Shown here piece by piece: positions 7,932 to 15,583 of a DNA stretch of 24,665 nucleotides. The stretch comes from Lachnospiraceae bacterium (GTDB lineage: Bacteria; Bacillota_A; Clostridia; Lachnospirales; Lachnospiraceae). The position numbers and the translations under genes were made by a program. The stretch covers positions 1-24,665 of the forward strand of contig JAFSFU010000061.1 of assembly GCA_017435025.1 (NCBI GenBank), given 5' to 3'. The first letter of the stretch is position 1, and every line of letters begins with the position of its first letter. The notes under the pieces are model-generated. The model saw nothing but the letters and a program-made list of their open reading frames with translations, did not search any database and was not told where the DNA came from.

Positions 7932-8038
7932 CGGGTCGTTCCGGAAGGCCCATGTTATCCACCTGATTCGAGGCAAATGTTGGCGGTGGAGTGTAACAGA
8001 AAACAGAAAACAAAGTTATTTCACTAGGAGAATGTATT
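7932..8038 (+). other. Structured 5' leader of the peptide ABC operon
   Basis: About 107 bases between the predicted start and the lipoprotein ATG. Two possible stems are visible: GGGTC/GGCCC around TTCCGGAA (about 7933-7951), and TCCACC (7958-7963) with GGTGGA (7985-7990), extended by GTTA/TAAC with a bulge. It matches no riboswitch I recognise. It could be an uncharacterised leader or simple mRNA folding. The upstream part (7792-7895) is AT-rich with no gene. Confidence 0.3.
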
Positions 8039-9670
8039 ATGAAGAAGAAGTTATTAAGTCTTCTCCTCTGCACAGCAATGGTAGCCAGCGCATTAACTGG
8101 CTGTGGCAGCAAGGCAGAAGAAACAACTGCGGCTGCTCAGACAGAAGCTGCAAAAGAAGAAGCAAAGGCTGAAACAGAAGCTGCAAAAGAGACTGAGGCT
8201 GCAAAGGAAGAAAGTGCAGAGCCGACAAATCTGGTTATCCCAAGTGCAAGCTGTGTAGCAAACCTCAACCCGCTTTTAGAGGGTATGAAAGAGGGCGTTA
8301 TCATGCTGAATCCGATGTATGATCCGCTTTTCGTAAAAGACGTAAATGAAACTAGATACTATCTGGCTGATTCTTATGAGGTATCTGCTGATGGTACAGA
8401 ATTGACAATGAAACTGAAAGATAATCTGAAATGGCACGATGGTGAAGCAATCACTGCGGATGATATCATCTTCACTATGGATGTATGCTCCGATACAAAC
8501 AATGGTGCTTCCGGTACAAACATCGTGATCATCAATGATCAGACTGTTACATATGAAAAAGTTGACGAACTGACAGTAAAAGTAACTCTTCCGGTGGCAT
8601 CTGCTTCCTACGCAGAACTGTTTGGTTCCATGACTCCGATTCCGGAGCACGTATTTGACGGTAATCCGAGCATCGTTGGCTCTGAGGCTAACCTTCTTGG
8701 CATCGGTTCCGGCCCATACAAACTGGCTGAATTTGTTCAGGATCAGCACCTTGTAGTAGAAAAGTTCGAAGACTATTATCTCGGTGCTCCGAACATTGAT
8801 AAAGTTACTTTCCGCATCATTTCCGACACAGCGGCTCAGGAAGTCGCTCTGATGAATGGTGAAGTAAACCTGATCGAACTTGCAAATTCCCAGGCAGTTG
8901 CAAAATATTCTTCCGATGCAAATTACAGTGTAATCCAGTATCCGGAAGGCCGTGTAAACTACATGGCAGTAAACAAATTCTGCTCTACATTTGAAGATGA
9001 AAGAGTAGTTGAAGCTGTATTCGCAGCTCTTAACAAAGAAGAGATCATCGCTGGTGCTTACGGTGAAGGTATGGCAGTTCCGGCTAATGGTATCCTTTCC
9101 AATGCAAACACATTCTATGACAGCTCCATCGAAGGTTATGCTCAGGATATTGAGAAGGCAAAACAGTTAGTTGAAGAAGCTGGTCTTGCAGGCAAGACAA
9201 TGACTCTGTACTTCAACTCCGAGCGTGTTTACATGAAGGAAACAGCTCAGATCATCCAGCAGCAGTTAAAGAATGTTGGTATTACTCTTGATGTTATTCC
9301 GCTTGAGTCCGCAGGCTTCTTCGAGAAGGTATTCGGCACAGACGGTGATTACGAATTCTACCTCAATGGTTACGGCGCAAATGGTGACCCGGACAACGTT
9401 GTAGCTGGTATGTACAATGGTACATGGGGCGTAAACCTTGATGTAAGCGATGAGCTCCTTGCACGTTGGGATGACGCACGTACTGTATATACAGATGCTG
9501 AGCGTTCCGCTATCTACAAAGAAATCCAGGAAATGACCAAAGAAGAAATGGTTGTTTATCCGATCGCATACCCGAACTATGTATTCGTAACAACTTCCAA
9601 TATTAAGGGTACAGATACAATCGCAAAATATCCGATCTTTGAGGATTACACAACTCTTACAATGGAATAG
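8039..9670 (+). CDS. Peptide-type ABC importer, substrate-binding lipoprotein (SBP_bac_5)
   Basis: A 543-aa lipoprotein. Residues 1-22 are a signal peptide ending in the lipobox LTGC, with Cys22 the predicted lipid anchor. A low-complexity linker of Ala, Glu, Lys and Thr (about 26-61, with repeated TEAAKE units) holds the binding domain off the membrane. The DppA/OppA/NikA family signature lies at about 123-148 (KLKDNLKWHDGEAITADD). Members bind di- or oligopeptides, nickel complexes, opines or sugars; two permeases and two ATPases of the Opp/Dpp type follow, so a peptide is the best guess, not a certainty. AGGAG eight bases upstream supports the start. A hairpin after the gene (9693-9723) probably reduces read-through, so the binding protein is made in excess of the membrane parts. 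Confidence 0.94.
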   Translation: MKKKLLSLLLCTAMVASALTGCGSKAEETTAAAQTEAAKEEAKAETEAAKETEAAKEESAEPTNLVIPSASCVANLNPLLEGMKEGVIMLNPMYDPLFVKDVNETRYYLADSYEVSADGTELTMKLKDNLKWHDGEAITADDIIFTMDVCSDTNNGASGTNIVIINDQTVTYEKVDELTVKVTLPVASASYAELFGSMTPIPEHVFDGNPSIVGSEANLLGIGSGPYKLAEFVQDQHLVVEKFEDYYLGAPNIDKVTFRIISDTAAQEVALMNGEVNLIELANSQAVAKYSSDANYSVIQYPEGRVNYMAVNKFCSTFEDERVVEAVFAALNKEEIIAGAYGEGMAVPANGILSNANTFYDSSIEGYAQDIEKAKQLVEEAGLAGKTMTLYFNSERVYMKETAQIIQQQLKNVGITLDVIPLESAGFFEKVFGTDGDYEFYLNGYGANGDPDNVVAGMYNGTWGVNLDVSDELLARWDDARTVYTDAERSAIYKEIQEMTKEEMVVYPIAYPNYVFVTTSNIKGTDTIAKYPIFEDYTTLTME

Positions 9671-9692
9671 GTTTTTTACCCTTAAACAAAAT

Positions 9693-9723
9693 GCCGCCTT
9701 CTCCCCCAAGAGGGCGGCGTTTT
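9693..9723 (+). terminator. Intercistronic hairpin, partial terminator or processing site
   Basis: GCCGCCTTCT (9693-9702) pairs with AGAGGGCGGC (9709-9718), one T-G wobble, loop CCCCCA, followed by a short T-run at 9720-9723. The GC-rich stem and weak T-run suggest attenuation or 3' protection of the binding-protein mRNA rather than full termination. Confidence 0.75.
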
Positions 9724-9750
9724 CGACTAATGGTTAGAAAGGATAAAACC

Positions 9751-10719
9751 ATGAAAAAATTTATTTTAAAACGATTCCTCCAGATGGCTCTTGTCTGGAT
9801 TCTCGTTTCCATGTTTTCCTTTTCCATCATCTACTTTGCTCCGGGTGATCCGTTGTACATGTATATGACTCCGGGTGCTACCGGTCATAAGATGACGGAA
9901 GAAGAATTGTTTAACATGCGTGAATCCCTCGGATTGAACGGCAATGTGGTCGAGCAGTACGTTAGCTGGGCTGAAAAGATGACACAGGGAAACTGGGGTA
10001 TTTCTATCCAGACAAAGGAACCGGTTCTTGATCAGATTCTGGAAAAACTGCCGTGTACAGTTGGATTGATGGGTTCTGCACTTCTCCTTTCTCTGATCGT
10101 GGCAATTCCGCTTGGACTGATTGCCGGAACACATAAGAATAAGCCAATCGATAATCTGATCAGCGCCCTGACGTATCTAGGTATATCTATGCCTGCGTTC
10201 TGGCTTGGCATCATGCTGATCATTATTTTCTCCATGCAGTTAAAACTGCTGCCGAGCTCCGGAATGCGTACTATTGGTGTTAACACCACGTGGGATCTGA
10301 TTAAGCACGGTATTATGCCAGCTATTGTGTTGAGTCTTAATAACATGGCTGTATTTGTTCGCTATATCCGTTCCAATACCATCACACAGATGGAGGAAGA
10401 ATATGTACTTACAGCAGTTTCCAAAGGCATTTCCAAACGTGGTATCATGTTCGGTCAGGTGCTGAAAAACTGTATGCTGCCGGTTATTACCGTCGTAGGT
10501 TCCCGATTTGGCACCTTGGTTACCGGTTCTTTTATTGTGGAATCCGTGTTTAACTGGCCGGGTCTTGGAACACTGGCTATGTCTGCCATTAACAACCGTG
10601 ACTACCCGGTAGTTATGGGTATCACTATGTTCTCCTGTACGATCCTGCTCCTCGGCAACTTCCTCGCTGACGTGGCTTATGGATTTGCAGATCCGAGAAT
10701 TAAACTTGGAAAGGAGTAA
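9751..10719 (+). CDS. dppB: Peptide-type ABC importer permease, DppB/OppB family
   Basis: A 322-aa integral membrane protein. The frame is open back to 9691, but that would place the start inside the hairpin; the ATG at 9751 has AAAGGA seven bases upstream and begins MKKFILKRFLQ, the usual N-terminus for this family. It has about six membrane segments, an extracytoplasmic segment after TM1 (APGDP near residue 29), and the cytoplasmic EAA loop around EYVLTAVSKGISKRGI that contacts the ATPases. The C-terminus shows the typical NRDYPVVMG and DPRIK motifs. It forms the channel with the permease gene three bases downstream. Substrate follows the upstream lipoprotein and is probably a peptide. Confidence 0.94.
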   Translation: MKKFILKRFLQMALVWILVSMFSFSIIYFAPGDPLYMYMTPGATGHKMTEEELFNMRESLGLNGNVVEQYVSWAEKMTQGNWGISIQTKEPVLDQILEKLPCTVGLMGSALLLSLIVAIPLGLIAGTHKNKPIDNLISALTYLGISMPAFWLGIMLIIIFSMQLKLLPSSGMRTIGVNTTWDLIKHGIMPAIVLSLNNMAVFVRYIRSNTITQMEEEYVLTAVSKGISKRGIMFGQVLKNCMLPVITVVGSRFGTLVTGSFIVESVFNWPGLGTLAMSAINNRDYPVVMGITMFSCTILLLGNFLADVAYGFADPRIKLGKE

Positions 10720-10722
10720 AAA

Positions 10723-11658
10723 ATGGCTAAATTATTAACTCCATTAAGTAAAGCCGCCATTGCCGCAGAAGATTTTGCGAAAGTTGAGCGGGAACATCAG
10801 GTGGTGGAAGCCAGCTACGAGCGCGGCCTTCTCCATCATATTGGAAAAGCATTAAAGGAAAACAAGCTGGCCATGCTTTGCCTGTTTTTACTTTGTTTGA
10901 TCATTTTTTCCTCCGTTTTTGCGTTCCTTTCTCCGTATGACCCGGATTACATGGACGTCATGAACAAAATGGCTGGACCGAGTGCGGAGCATTGGTTTGG
11001 AACAGATGAACTTGGCCGTGACTCTTTCACCCGAGCACTGTATGGCGGTCGTGTCTCTCTTTTAGTTGGTTTTTCTGCCATGTTTGTATCGGTTGTTGTC
11101 GGTACTCTTCTGGGATCTGTCAGTGGCTACATTGGCGGAAAAGTAGATGTGGTATTAATGCGTATTGTTGATATTTTCCAGTCTGTACCGAGTTTGCTCC
11201 TGATCATTGTGTTCTTCTCGTTTGTACCGAATAACATGATCACATTGGTTATCATGCTGGCTCTGTTTTCATGGCCGGGAGTTGCCCGTATTGTAAGAGC
11301 CCAGACTCTGACACTGAAAGAGCGTGATTTTGTTATTGCAGCAAAGACTCTCGGAGTCAGCCATTCACAAATTATTCTGCGTCATATCATTCCCAATATG
11401 ACCACTCAGATCATTGTTGCTGCTTCTTTAAGTGTTGCCGGTGCAATTCTGGATGAATCCGCACTCAGCTTCCTTGGATATGGTGTGGCACTTCCGAAAG
11501 CATCCTGGGGCAGTATGCTGCAGAATGCACAGCAGTACATTCTGTATGATCCGCTGCTGGCCCTGATTCCGGGTGTGTTTATTCTGTTAACTGTGCTCTG
11601 CCTGAATATCCTTGGCGATACTCTTCAGCATGCACTTGATCCGCGTCTGCATAAATAG
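10723..11658 (+). CDS. dppC: Peptide-type ABC importer permease, DppC/OppC family
   Basis: A 311-aa integral membrane protein with a cytoplasmic N-terminal extension of about 45 residues before TM1, the usual DppC/OppC arrangement. The family motif HWFGTDELGRDSFTRALYGGR is centred near residue 97 (written here only as the marker), and the EAA loop AAKTLGVSHSQIILRHIIPN contacts an ATPase. The end DPRLHK is typical. AAAGGAG overlaps the stop of the preceding permease and gives a good ribosome binding site for the ATG, so the two are probably translated together in equal amounts. Confidence 0.94.
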   Translation: MAKLLTPLSKAAIAAEDFAKVEREHQVVEASYERGLLHHIGKALKENKLAMLCLFLLCLIIFSSVFAFLSPYDPDYMDVMNKMAGPSAEHWFGTDELGRDSFTRALYGGRVSLLVGFSAMFVSVVVGTLLGSVSGYIGGKVDVVLMRIVDIFQSVPSLLLIIVFFSFVPNNMITLVIMLALFSWPGVARIVRAQTLTLKERDFVIAAKTLGVSHSQIILRHIIPNMTTQIIVAASLSVAGAILDESALSFLGYGVALPKASWGSMLQNAQQYILYDPLLALIPGVFILLTVLCLNILGDTLQHALDPRLHK

Positions 11659-11669
11659 GAGGTATGAAA

Positions 11670-12650
11670 ATGAGTCATCTTTTAGAAGTTAATAATCTCA
11701 AGGTTTCCTACCACAGCTATGCCGGCGAGGTTCAGTCTGTTCGCGGTGTTTCATTCACTGTAGATAGTGGTGAGTCTGTCTCCATTGTGGGTGAATCCGG
11801 ATGCGGAAAGTCCGTAACAGCCAAAACCATTATGGGACTGATCCAGACACCTCCGGGTGAGATCAAAGAGGGCAGTGAAATCCTTTTCGAAGGAAAAAAC
11901 CTTCTGACTATGAATGAAAAAGAATGGGAAAACTACCGCGGAAGCGATTGTTCCATTGTTTTCCAGGATGCACTTGCAGCTTTGAATCCGACACTTACGA
12001 TTGGTCGCCAGATCGCAGAAAAGATTATGATCCATACCGATATGTCAAAAGAGGAGGCATATGCGGAAGCGGAGCGTCTTCTCGGTCTCGTTGGTATTCC
12101 AAATCCGAAAAAACGTTTGAAACAGTATCCGCATGAATTCTCCGGCGGTATGCGTCAGAGGGCCATGATTGCCATTGCTCTTGCATGTCAGCCGAAGCTT
12201 TTAATTGCCGATGAGCCGACTACTGCACTGGATGTTACTATCCAGGCCGATATCATTGATCTGTTGAAGAATCTCCAGAAGGAATTTGAGATGGCAGTCA
12301 TTCTGATCACACATGATCTTGGTATCGTTGCGGATATCGCAAAGAAGATTGTTGTTATGTACGCAGGAAAAGTTGTGGAGACTGGAAGCAATTACGATAT
12401 TTTCTATCATGCGAAACATCCGTATACACAGGCGCTCCTTCGTGCCGTGCCGCGATTGGACGTGGAGGATGATCAGCAGCTGGAATCCATTGAAGGTACT
12501 CCGCCGAACATGATCGCACCGCCGGAGGGATGTGCATTCAGTACACGCTGCAAAAACTGCATGAAGATCTGTCAGAAAATGGAGCCGCCGTCCTTTGAGT
12601 TTGAGGATGGACATACTGCCCAGTGCTGGCTGTATTATGAAAATACATAG
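11670..12650 (+). CDS. dppD: Peptide-type ABC importer ATPase, DppD/OppD family
   Basis: A 326-aa cytoplasmic ATPase. Two ATGs lie close together; AGGAGG (11657-11662) sits only one base before the ATG at 11664 but seven before the one at 11670, so 11670 is chosen (start MSHLLEVNNL). Walker A GESGCGKS (41-48), Q-loop Gln99, signature FSGGMRQR (157-164), Walker B LLIADEP (177-183) and the switch His in LITHDLG are all present. The C-terminal Opp/Dpp-specific domain carries a cysteine-rich segment (GCAFSTRCKNCMKIC, then a final C) usual for this group. It pairs with the ATPase encoded next. Confidence 0.94.
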   Translation: MSHLLEVNNLKVSYHSYAGEVQSVRGVSFTVDSGESVSIVGESGCGKSVTAKTIMGLIQTPPGEIKEGSEILFEGKNLLTMNEKEWENYRGSDCSIVFQDALAALNPTLTIGRQIAEKIMIHTDMSKEEAYAEAERLLGLVGIPNPKKRLKQYPHEFSGGMRQRAMIAIALACQPKLLIADEPTTALDVTIQADIIDLLKNLQKEFEMAVILITHDLGIVADIAKKIVVMYAGKVVETGSNYDIFYHAKHPYTQALLRAVPRLDVEDDQQLESIEGTPPNMIAPPEGCAFSTRCKNCMKICQKMEPPSFEFEDGHTAQCWLYYENT

Positions 12651-12662
12651 GAGGATACATGG

Positions 12663-13625
12663 ATGAGTCAAGCCGTACATATTTTAGAAGTCCGGAATCT
12701 GAAGAAATACTTTAAGGCCGGAAAAGGTACTCTTAAAGCTGTAGATGATGTTTCCTTCTTTATCCGCAGAGGGGAAACGCTGGGTGTTCTTGGTGAGTCC
12801 GGATGTGGAAAGACTACTTGCGGCCGTACCTGTATCGGTATTTATGACCGTACAGATGGCGAAGTGCTTTATAAGGGAAAAGACGTTCATTCGTTAAAAG
12901 GACAGGAGCGCAAGGATTTTACAAAAGAGGTGCAGATTATTTTCCAAGATCCATACTCTTCACTGGATCCGAAAATGAAAGTCGGAGATATTATCGCAGA
13001 AGGCCTTCGCGCCCATAAGCTTTGTGCTACAAAAGCGGAGGAACAGAAGCGGGTTCATGAACTGCTGGAAACCGTAGGTCTCAATGCTGAACATGCAACT
13101 CGTTATGTTCACGAATTCTCCGGTGGTCAGCGTCAGCGTATCGGTATCGCCCGTGCCCTTGCAGTAGAACCGGAATTCATTGTCTGTGATGAGCCGATTT
13201 CTGCTCTGGATGTTTCCATTCAGGCACAGATTGTAAATCTGCTGATTCGCCTTCAGAAAGAAAAGGGACTGACATATATGTTTATTGCCCATGATCTTTC
13301 CATGGTAAAGCATATTTCCGACCGTGTGGCAGTTATGTATCTTGGTACGATTGCGGAGATTACAGATTCGGGATCACTTTATTCCAATCCGTTGCATCCG
13401 TATACCAAGGCTCTTCTTTCTGCGATTCCGATTCCGGATCCGAAGGTAGAAGAGACGAAGGAACGTATCAAATTGGAAGGCGAGCTTCCGAGTCCGATCG
13501 ATCCACCGCCGGGATGCCGTTTCCAGAATCGTTGCCAGTATGCGTGTGAGCGCTGCCGCACAGAACGTCCGGAACTCCGCGAGGTAGAGCTTGGACACTA
13601 TGTGGCGTGTCATTTAGTAGAATAG
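12663..13625 (+). CDS. dppF: Peptide-type ABC importer ATPase, DppF/OppF family
   Basis: A 320-aa ATPase, the fifth and last gene of the importer. Walker A GESGCGKT (44-51), QDPYSSLDP from about Gln95, signature FSGGQRQR (152-159), Walker B FIVCDEP (172-178), and His210 in IAHDLSMV. The C-terminal domain has the family's Cys pattern (PGCRFQNRCQYACERC). AGGAGG at 12649-12654 overlaps the end of the previous gene and lies eight bases before this ATG. With both ATPases intact the importer appears complete and functional. Confidence 0.94.
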   Translation: MSQAVHILEVRNLKKYFKAGKGTLKAVDDVSFFIRRGETLGVLGESGCGKTTCGRTCIGIYDRTDGEVLYKGKDVHSLKGQERKDFTKEVQIIFQDPYSSLDPKMKVGDIIAEGLRAHKLCATKAEEQKRVHELLETVGLNAEHATRYVHEFSGGQRQRIGIARALAVEPEFIVCDEPISALDVSIQAQIVNLLIRLQKEKGLTYMFIAHDLSMVKHISDRVAVMYLGTIAEITDSGSLYSNPLHPYTKALLSAIPIPDPKVEETKERIKLEGELPSPIDPPPGCRFQNRCQYACERCRTERPELREVELGHYVACHLVE

Positions 13626-13630
13626 ACATA

Positions 13631-13666
13631 AAAAGACCGGAGCCAAGTTGTTGGTTCCGGTCTTTT
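13631..13666. terminator. Bidirectional terminator between converging operons
   Basis: A 16-bp stem, AAAAGACCGGAGCCAA (13631-13646) against 13651-13666, one wobble and the loop GTTG. A-run on one side and T-run on the other let it end transcription from both the ABC operon and the minus-strand anion transporter, whose stop codon is only two bases away. Confidence 0.9.
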
Positions 13667-13668
13667 GG

Positions 13669-14781
13669 TTACATAGCTATCATATAAAATCCGGTCAGAA
13701 GCACCAGTCCAACCACATTGGTCAGTGTGAAGAACATCATGTAGAATCCGGATTTTGCTCCTTCTGACTTCATGTAGAGCTTTAAGGAGATGAGACTGGC
13801 CATGGAGGCGATCGGGGTTCCGAGGCCGCCGATGTTGGTTCCGGCCAGGAGCGCCTGCCAGTTGTCGGTGAAACCGGAGAGCAGAACAGCTGCCGGCACG
13901 TTGCTGATCACCTGGCTTGCTAAAATAGATGTCATAAGGGCGTTCTTTTCCATAACAGCGGAAAGAGCCTCATTGATCGCCGGGATTGCACCGATGTTGC
14001 CTGCAAATACGAAAAAGCAGACAAAGGTGATCAGAAGCATATAGTCCACTTCTTTTAGCAGATCCTTTGAAAAGATGAACAGAAGAACTGCCACAATGAC
14101 AGTTACCACTGCATAATGTACAAAATGGAACACGGACAGCAGAGTCAGCACGAACAGTGTGGCAAAGAGGATACAGAGCTTTGGATAAGCCAGTTCCACC
14201 TTCTCTGTAAAGTTCACGGAAACCTGTTCACGTTTTCTTGTCAGACCGCAGATCAGAAGGCAGATACCGCTGACTGCGGCGATCGGCACGACAGTTCCAA
14301 AGAAATCACCGGCAGAGAGGCCGTAGTTTGCGTAGAGGAACAGGTTCTGCGGGTTGCCGAACGGAGTCGCCATACTGCCCAGATTGGCCGCGATGGTCTG
14401 GAATACGATAATGACCGGAGCCGCTTCCATATGACCGCACATGGAGAGAACCAGCAGCGTGAACGGCACGAAAGTGATCAGTGCCACGTCGTTGGTGATC
14501 AGCATGGAGCTGAAAAACGGCAGCAGAATCAGTACCACAGACAAACCGCGTGTGTTTTTCTGTTTGGAAAGCAAGGTTTGCGCCAGGAGACGGAACACAT
14601 TGCATTTTCCGAAACCGGCCACCAGAGCCATCAGACAGAACAGCAGACATAAGGTGCGGACATCAATGTACTCCAGATAAGCAGCGGACGGCGGCACGAA
14701 GAACATGGAGATGACAGCGCATGCAGCTGCGATGCAGAGAACGAACTCTGCTTTGGAGAAAGAAATGATTTTTTGTTTCAT
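13669..14781 (-). CDS. SLC13/ArsB-type anion transporter (ion transporter superfamily)
   Basis: A 370-aa integral membrane protein with about ten helices. Both halves carry re-entrant substrate motifs: ITNDVALITFVPF followed by ATPFGNPQNLFLY in the first, and SNVPAAVLLSGF followed by GGLGTPIASMASL in the second, a pattern shared by citrate/dicarboxylate (SLC13, CitMHS) and arsenite (ArsB) carriers. Substrate cannot be chosen; no ars genes or citrate metabolism genes are nearby. The frame stays open to 14913, but hydrophobic family sequence begins just after the ATG at 14781 (MKQKIISFSKAEF), so that start is used. The only ribosome binding candidate, GAAAGG, is 15 bases upstream, further than normal, which leaves some doubt. 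Single-gene unit ending in the shared terminator. Confidence 0.85.
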   Translation of the reverse strand: MKQKIISFSKAEFVLCIAAACAVISMFFVPPSAAYLEYIDVRTLCLLFCLMALVAGFGKCNVFRLLAQTLLSKQKNTRGLSVVLILLPFFSSMLITNDVALITFVPFTLLVLSMCGHMEAAPVIIVFQTIAANLGSMATPFGNPQNLFLYANYGLSAGDFFGTVVPIAAVSGICLLICGLTRKREQVSVNFTEKVELAYPKLCILFATLFVLTLLSVFHFVHYAVVTVIVAVLLFIFSKDLLKEVDYMLLITFVCFFVFAGNIGAIPAINEALSAVMEKNALMTSILASQVISNVPAAVLLSGFTDNWQALLAGTNIGGLGTPIASMASLISLKLYMKSEGAKSGFYMMFFTLTNVVGLVLLTGFYMIAM

Positions 14782-14863
14782 GATAGTATACTTTAACCTT
14801 TCGTAAATAAAAAGTTGTTTTTCGCCGCTGATATGCGACAGATTGGATAATGCGGTGTTGTAA

Positions 14864-14888
14864 ATTATAGGATAAATGAAATTGACAA
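14864..14888 (-). promoter_or_regulatory. Possible promoter of the anion transporter
   Basis: On the minus strand a perfect TATAAT (14869-14864) lies about 85 bases before the ATG at 14781. The nearest -35-like TTGTCA (14888-14883) is only 13 bases away, too close for a standard promoter, so only the -10 is convincing. Confidence 0.35.
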
Positions 14889-14979
14889 CCCCGCTAGAGA
14901 AAGATTTTATCATGGTTTGTTAAAAAAAGAAATATCAAGGAAGAATTTTGTCGGGATTTCTGACTACCTTGTTTCGTGG

Positions 14980-15003
14980 ATACCAGATTTGATACCAGAT
15001 TTG
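14980..15003. repeat. 12-bp tandem duplication
   Basis: ATACCAGATTTG occurs twice in a row (14980-14991 and 14992-15003), followed by another ATT. It lies just left of the bipartite repeat array and is otherwise unexplained. Confidence 0.8.
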
Positions 15004-15011
15004 ATTCGGCA

Positions 15012-15280
15012 AGCAGTCGAGTTTAATTTGTTCTGTATTTTGCCCGTAAGAAATACAGGGGAAAAGCAGTTATTATCCAGAAACTGTGTTTTCACCCGTA
15101 AATATTGGGAGTGAGGGGCAGTCGTTTTCGCGAATATATTAAAAATTGTCCGTAATATAGCTAATATTGTGTACTTTTCATTGTAAATCTTACGGGCTAA
15201 TAGAAAACATGGCTTTTTTCGACTGCTATTACCTCCTAAATTCTACGGGCATTTTTGACAAGTCATATAGAACGACTGCT
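15012..15280. repeat. Array of five bipartite repeats, 52-53 bp period, in two converging orientations
   Basis: Each unit has AGCAGTCG, then 21-23 unconserved AT-rich bases, then GCCCGTA (often followed by AGAA/AGAT). Forward units: 15012-15048, 15065-15100 (AGCAGTTA, ACCCGTA) and 15117-15154 (GGCAGTCG, GTCCGTA). Reverse-complement units: 15191-15227 and 15244-15280, both with exact AGCAGTCG and GCCCGTA and exactly 22 bases between. Unit starts are 53, 52 and, on the other arm, 53 bases apart; both arms point to a centre near 15172. No coding frame explains the period, which is not a multiple of three. Conserved blocks are too short and too degenerate for a CRISPR array. A multi-site protein-binding region or a dispersed intergenic repeat family are the main possibilities; function unknown. 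Confidence 0.8.
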
Positions 15281-15447
15281 ATCATATCGTGAAAAGAGAA
15301 TTCTCACGTTGTTCTTTCGCTCTTGAGTGTGATAATGCCTGGTTCTATCAACCATACACCCTATGCCGTTCGGAATCGAACCTTTAGAATCTTCACCCCA
15401 CCATCAAAAACATGTGAGAAAATTAAGCCGGATTTGGGAAATTTGTA
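15281..15447. other. Gene-free stretch between the repeat array and the aminotransferase promoter
   Basis: No supported gene. It contains a short palindrome GAGAATTCTC (15297-15306), a hairpin GTTCG-GAAT-CGAAC near 15368-15382, and a distant pair TTCTCAC/GTGAGAA bracketing roughly 15301-15420. These could belong to an unrecognised structured RNA, but nothing here is firm evidence. Confidence 0.3.
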
Positions 15448-15476
15448 TTGTAAGAAATCGAGCCTTCGATTATAAT
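15448..15476 (+). promoter_or_regulatory. Promoter of the aminotransferase gene
   Basis: TTGTAA (15448-15453), 17-base spacer, perfect TATAAT (15471-15476). Predicted start near 15483, leaving a leader of about 100 bases. Confidence 0.7.
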
Positions 15477-15490
15477 ATGAGTATACGGAT

Positions 15491-15548
15491 GATTCTGCGC
15501 ATATGGGGGCAGGATCAGAAAAGTGGCAGATAACGAAAAGCTATCTGT
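15491..15548 (+). other. Two stem-loops in the aminotransferase leader
   Basis: GATTCTGC (15491-15498) pairs with GCAGGATC (15509-15516) with one wobble, and GCAGATA (15526-15532) pairs with TATCTGT (15542-15548) with one wobble. Neither has a terminator T-run and no T-box or known riboswitch signature was recognised. They may act in mRNA stability or control. Confidence 0.4.
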
Positions 15549-15583
15549 TGACAAATTATATAATGAAATGGAGGAGATATGAT

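Noticed and set aside
9691..9750. Upstream start for the first peptide permease
   Set aside because: It would place the N-terminus within the intercistronic hairpin; the ATG at 9751 has a proper ribosome binding site and a family-like N-terminus.
14917..15114. A 65-codon plus-strand reading frame
   Set aside because: It has no good ribosome binding site, resembles no family, and runs into the repeat array and across the 12-bp tandem duplication.
15012..15280. CRISPR array
   Set aside because: The period is regular, but conserved blocks are only 7-9 bases, units vary and change orientation mid-array, and no cas genes are present.
15365..15390. tRNA gene or tRNA-derived attachment site on the minus strand (GGTTCGATTCCG resembles a T arm)
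   Set aside because: The T stem does not pair beyond about two bases, and no acceptor, D or anticodon arms could be placed around it.
15548..15564. TTGACA and TATAAT just before the aminotransferase start
   Set aside because: Only five bases separate them, so they cannot form one promoter; the pair at 15448-15476 has proper spacing.
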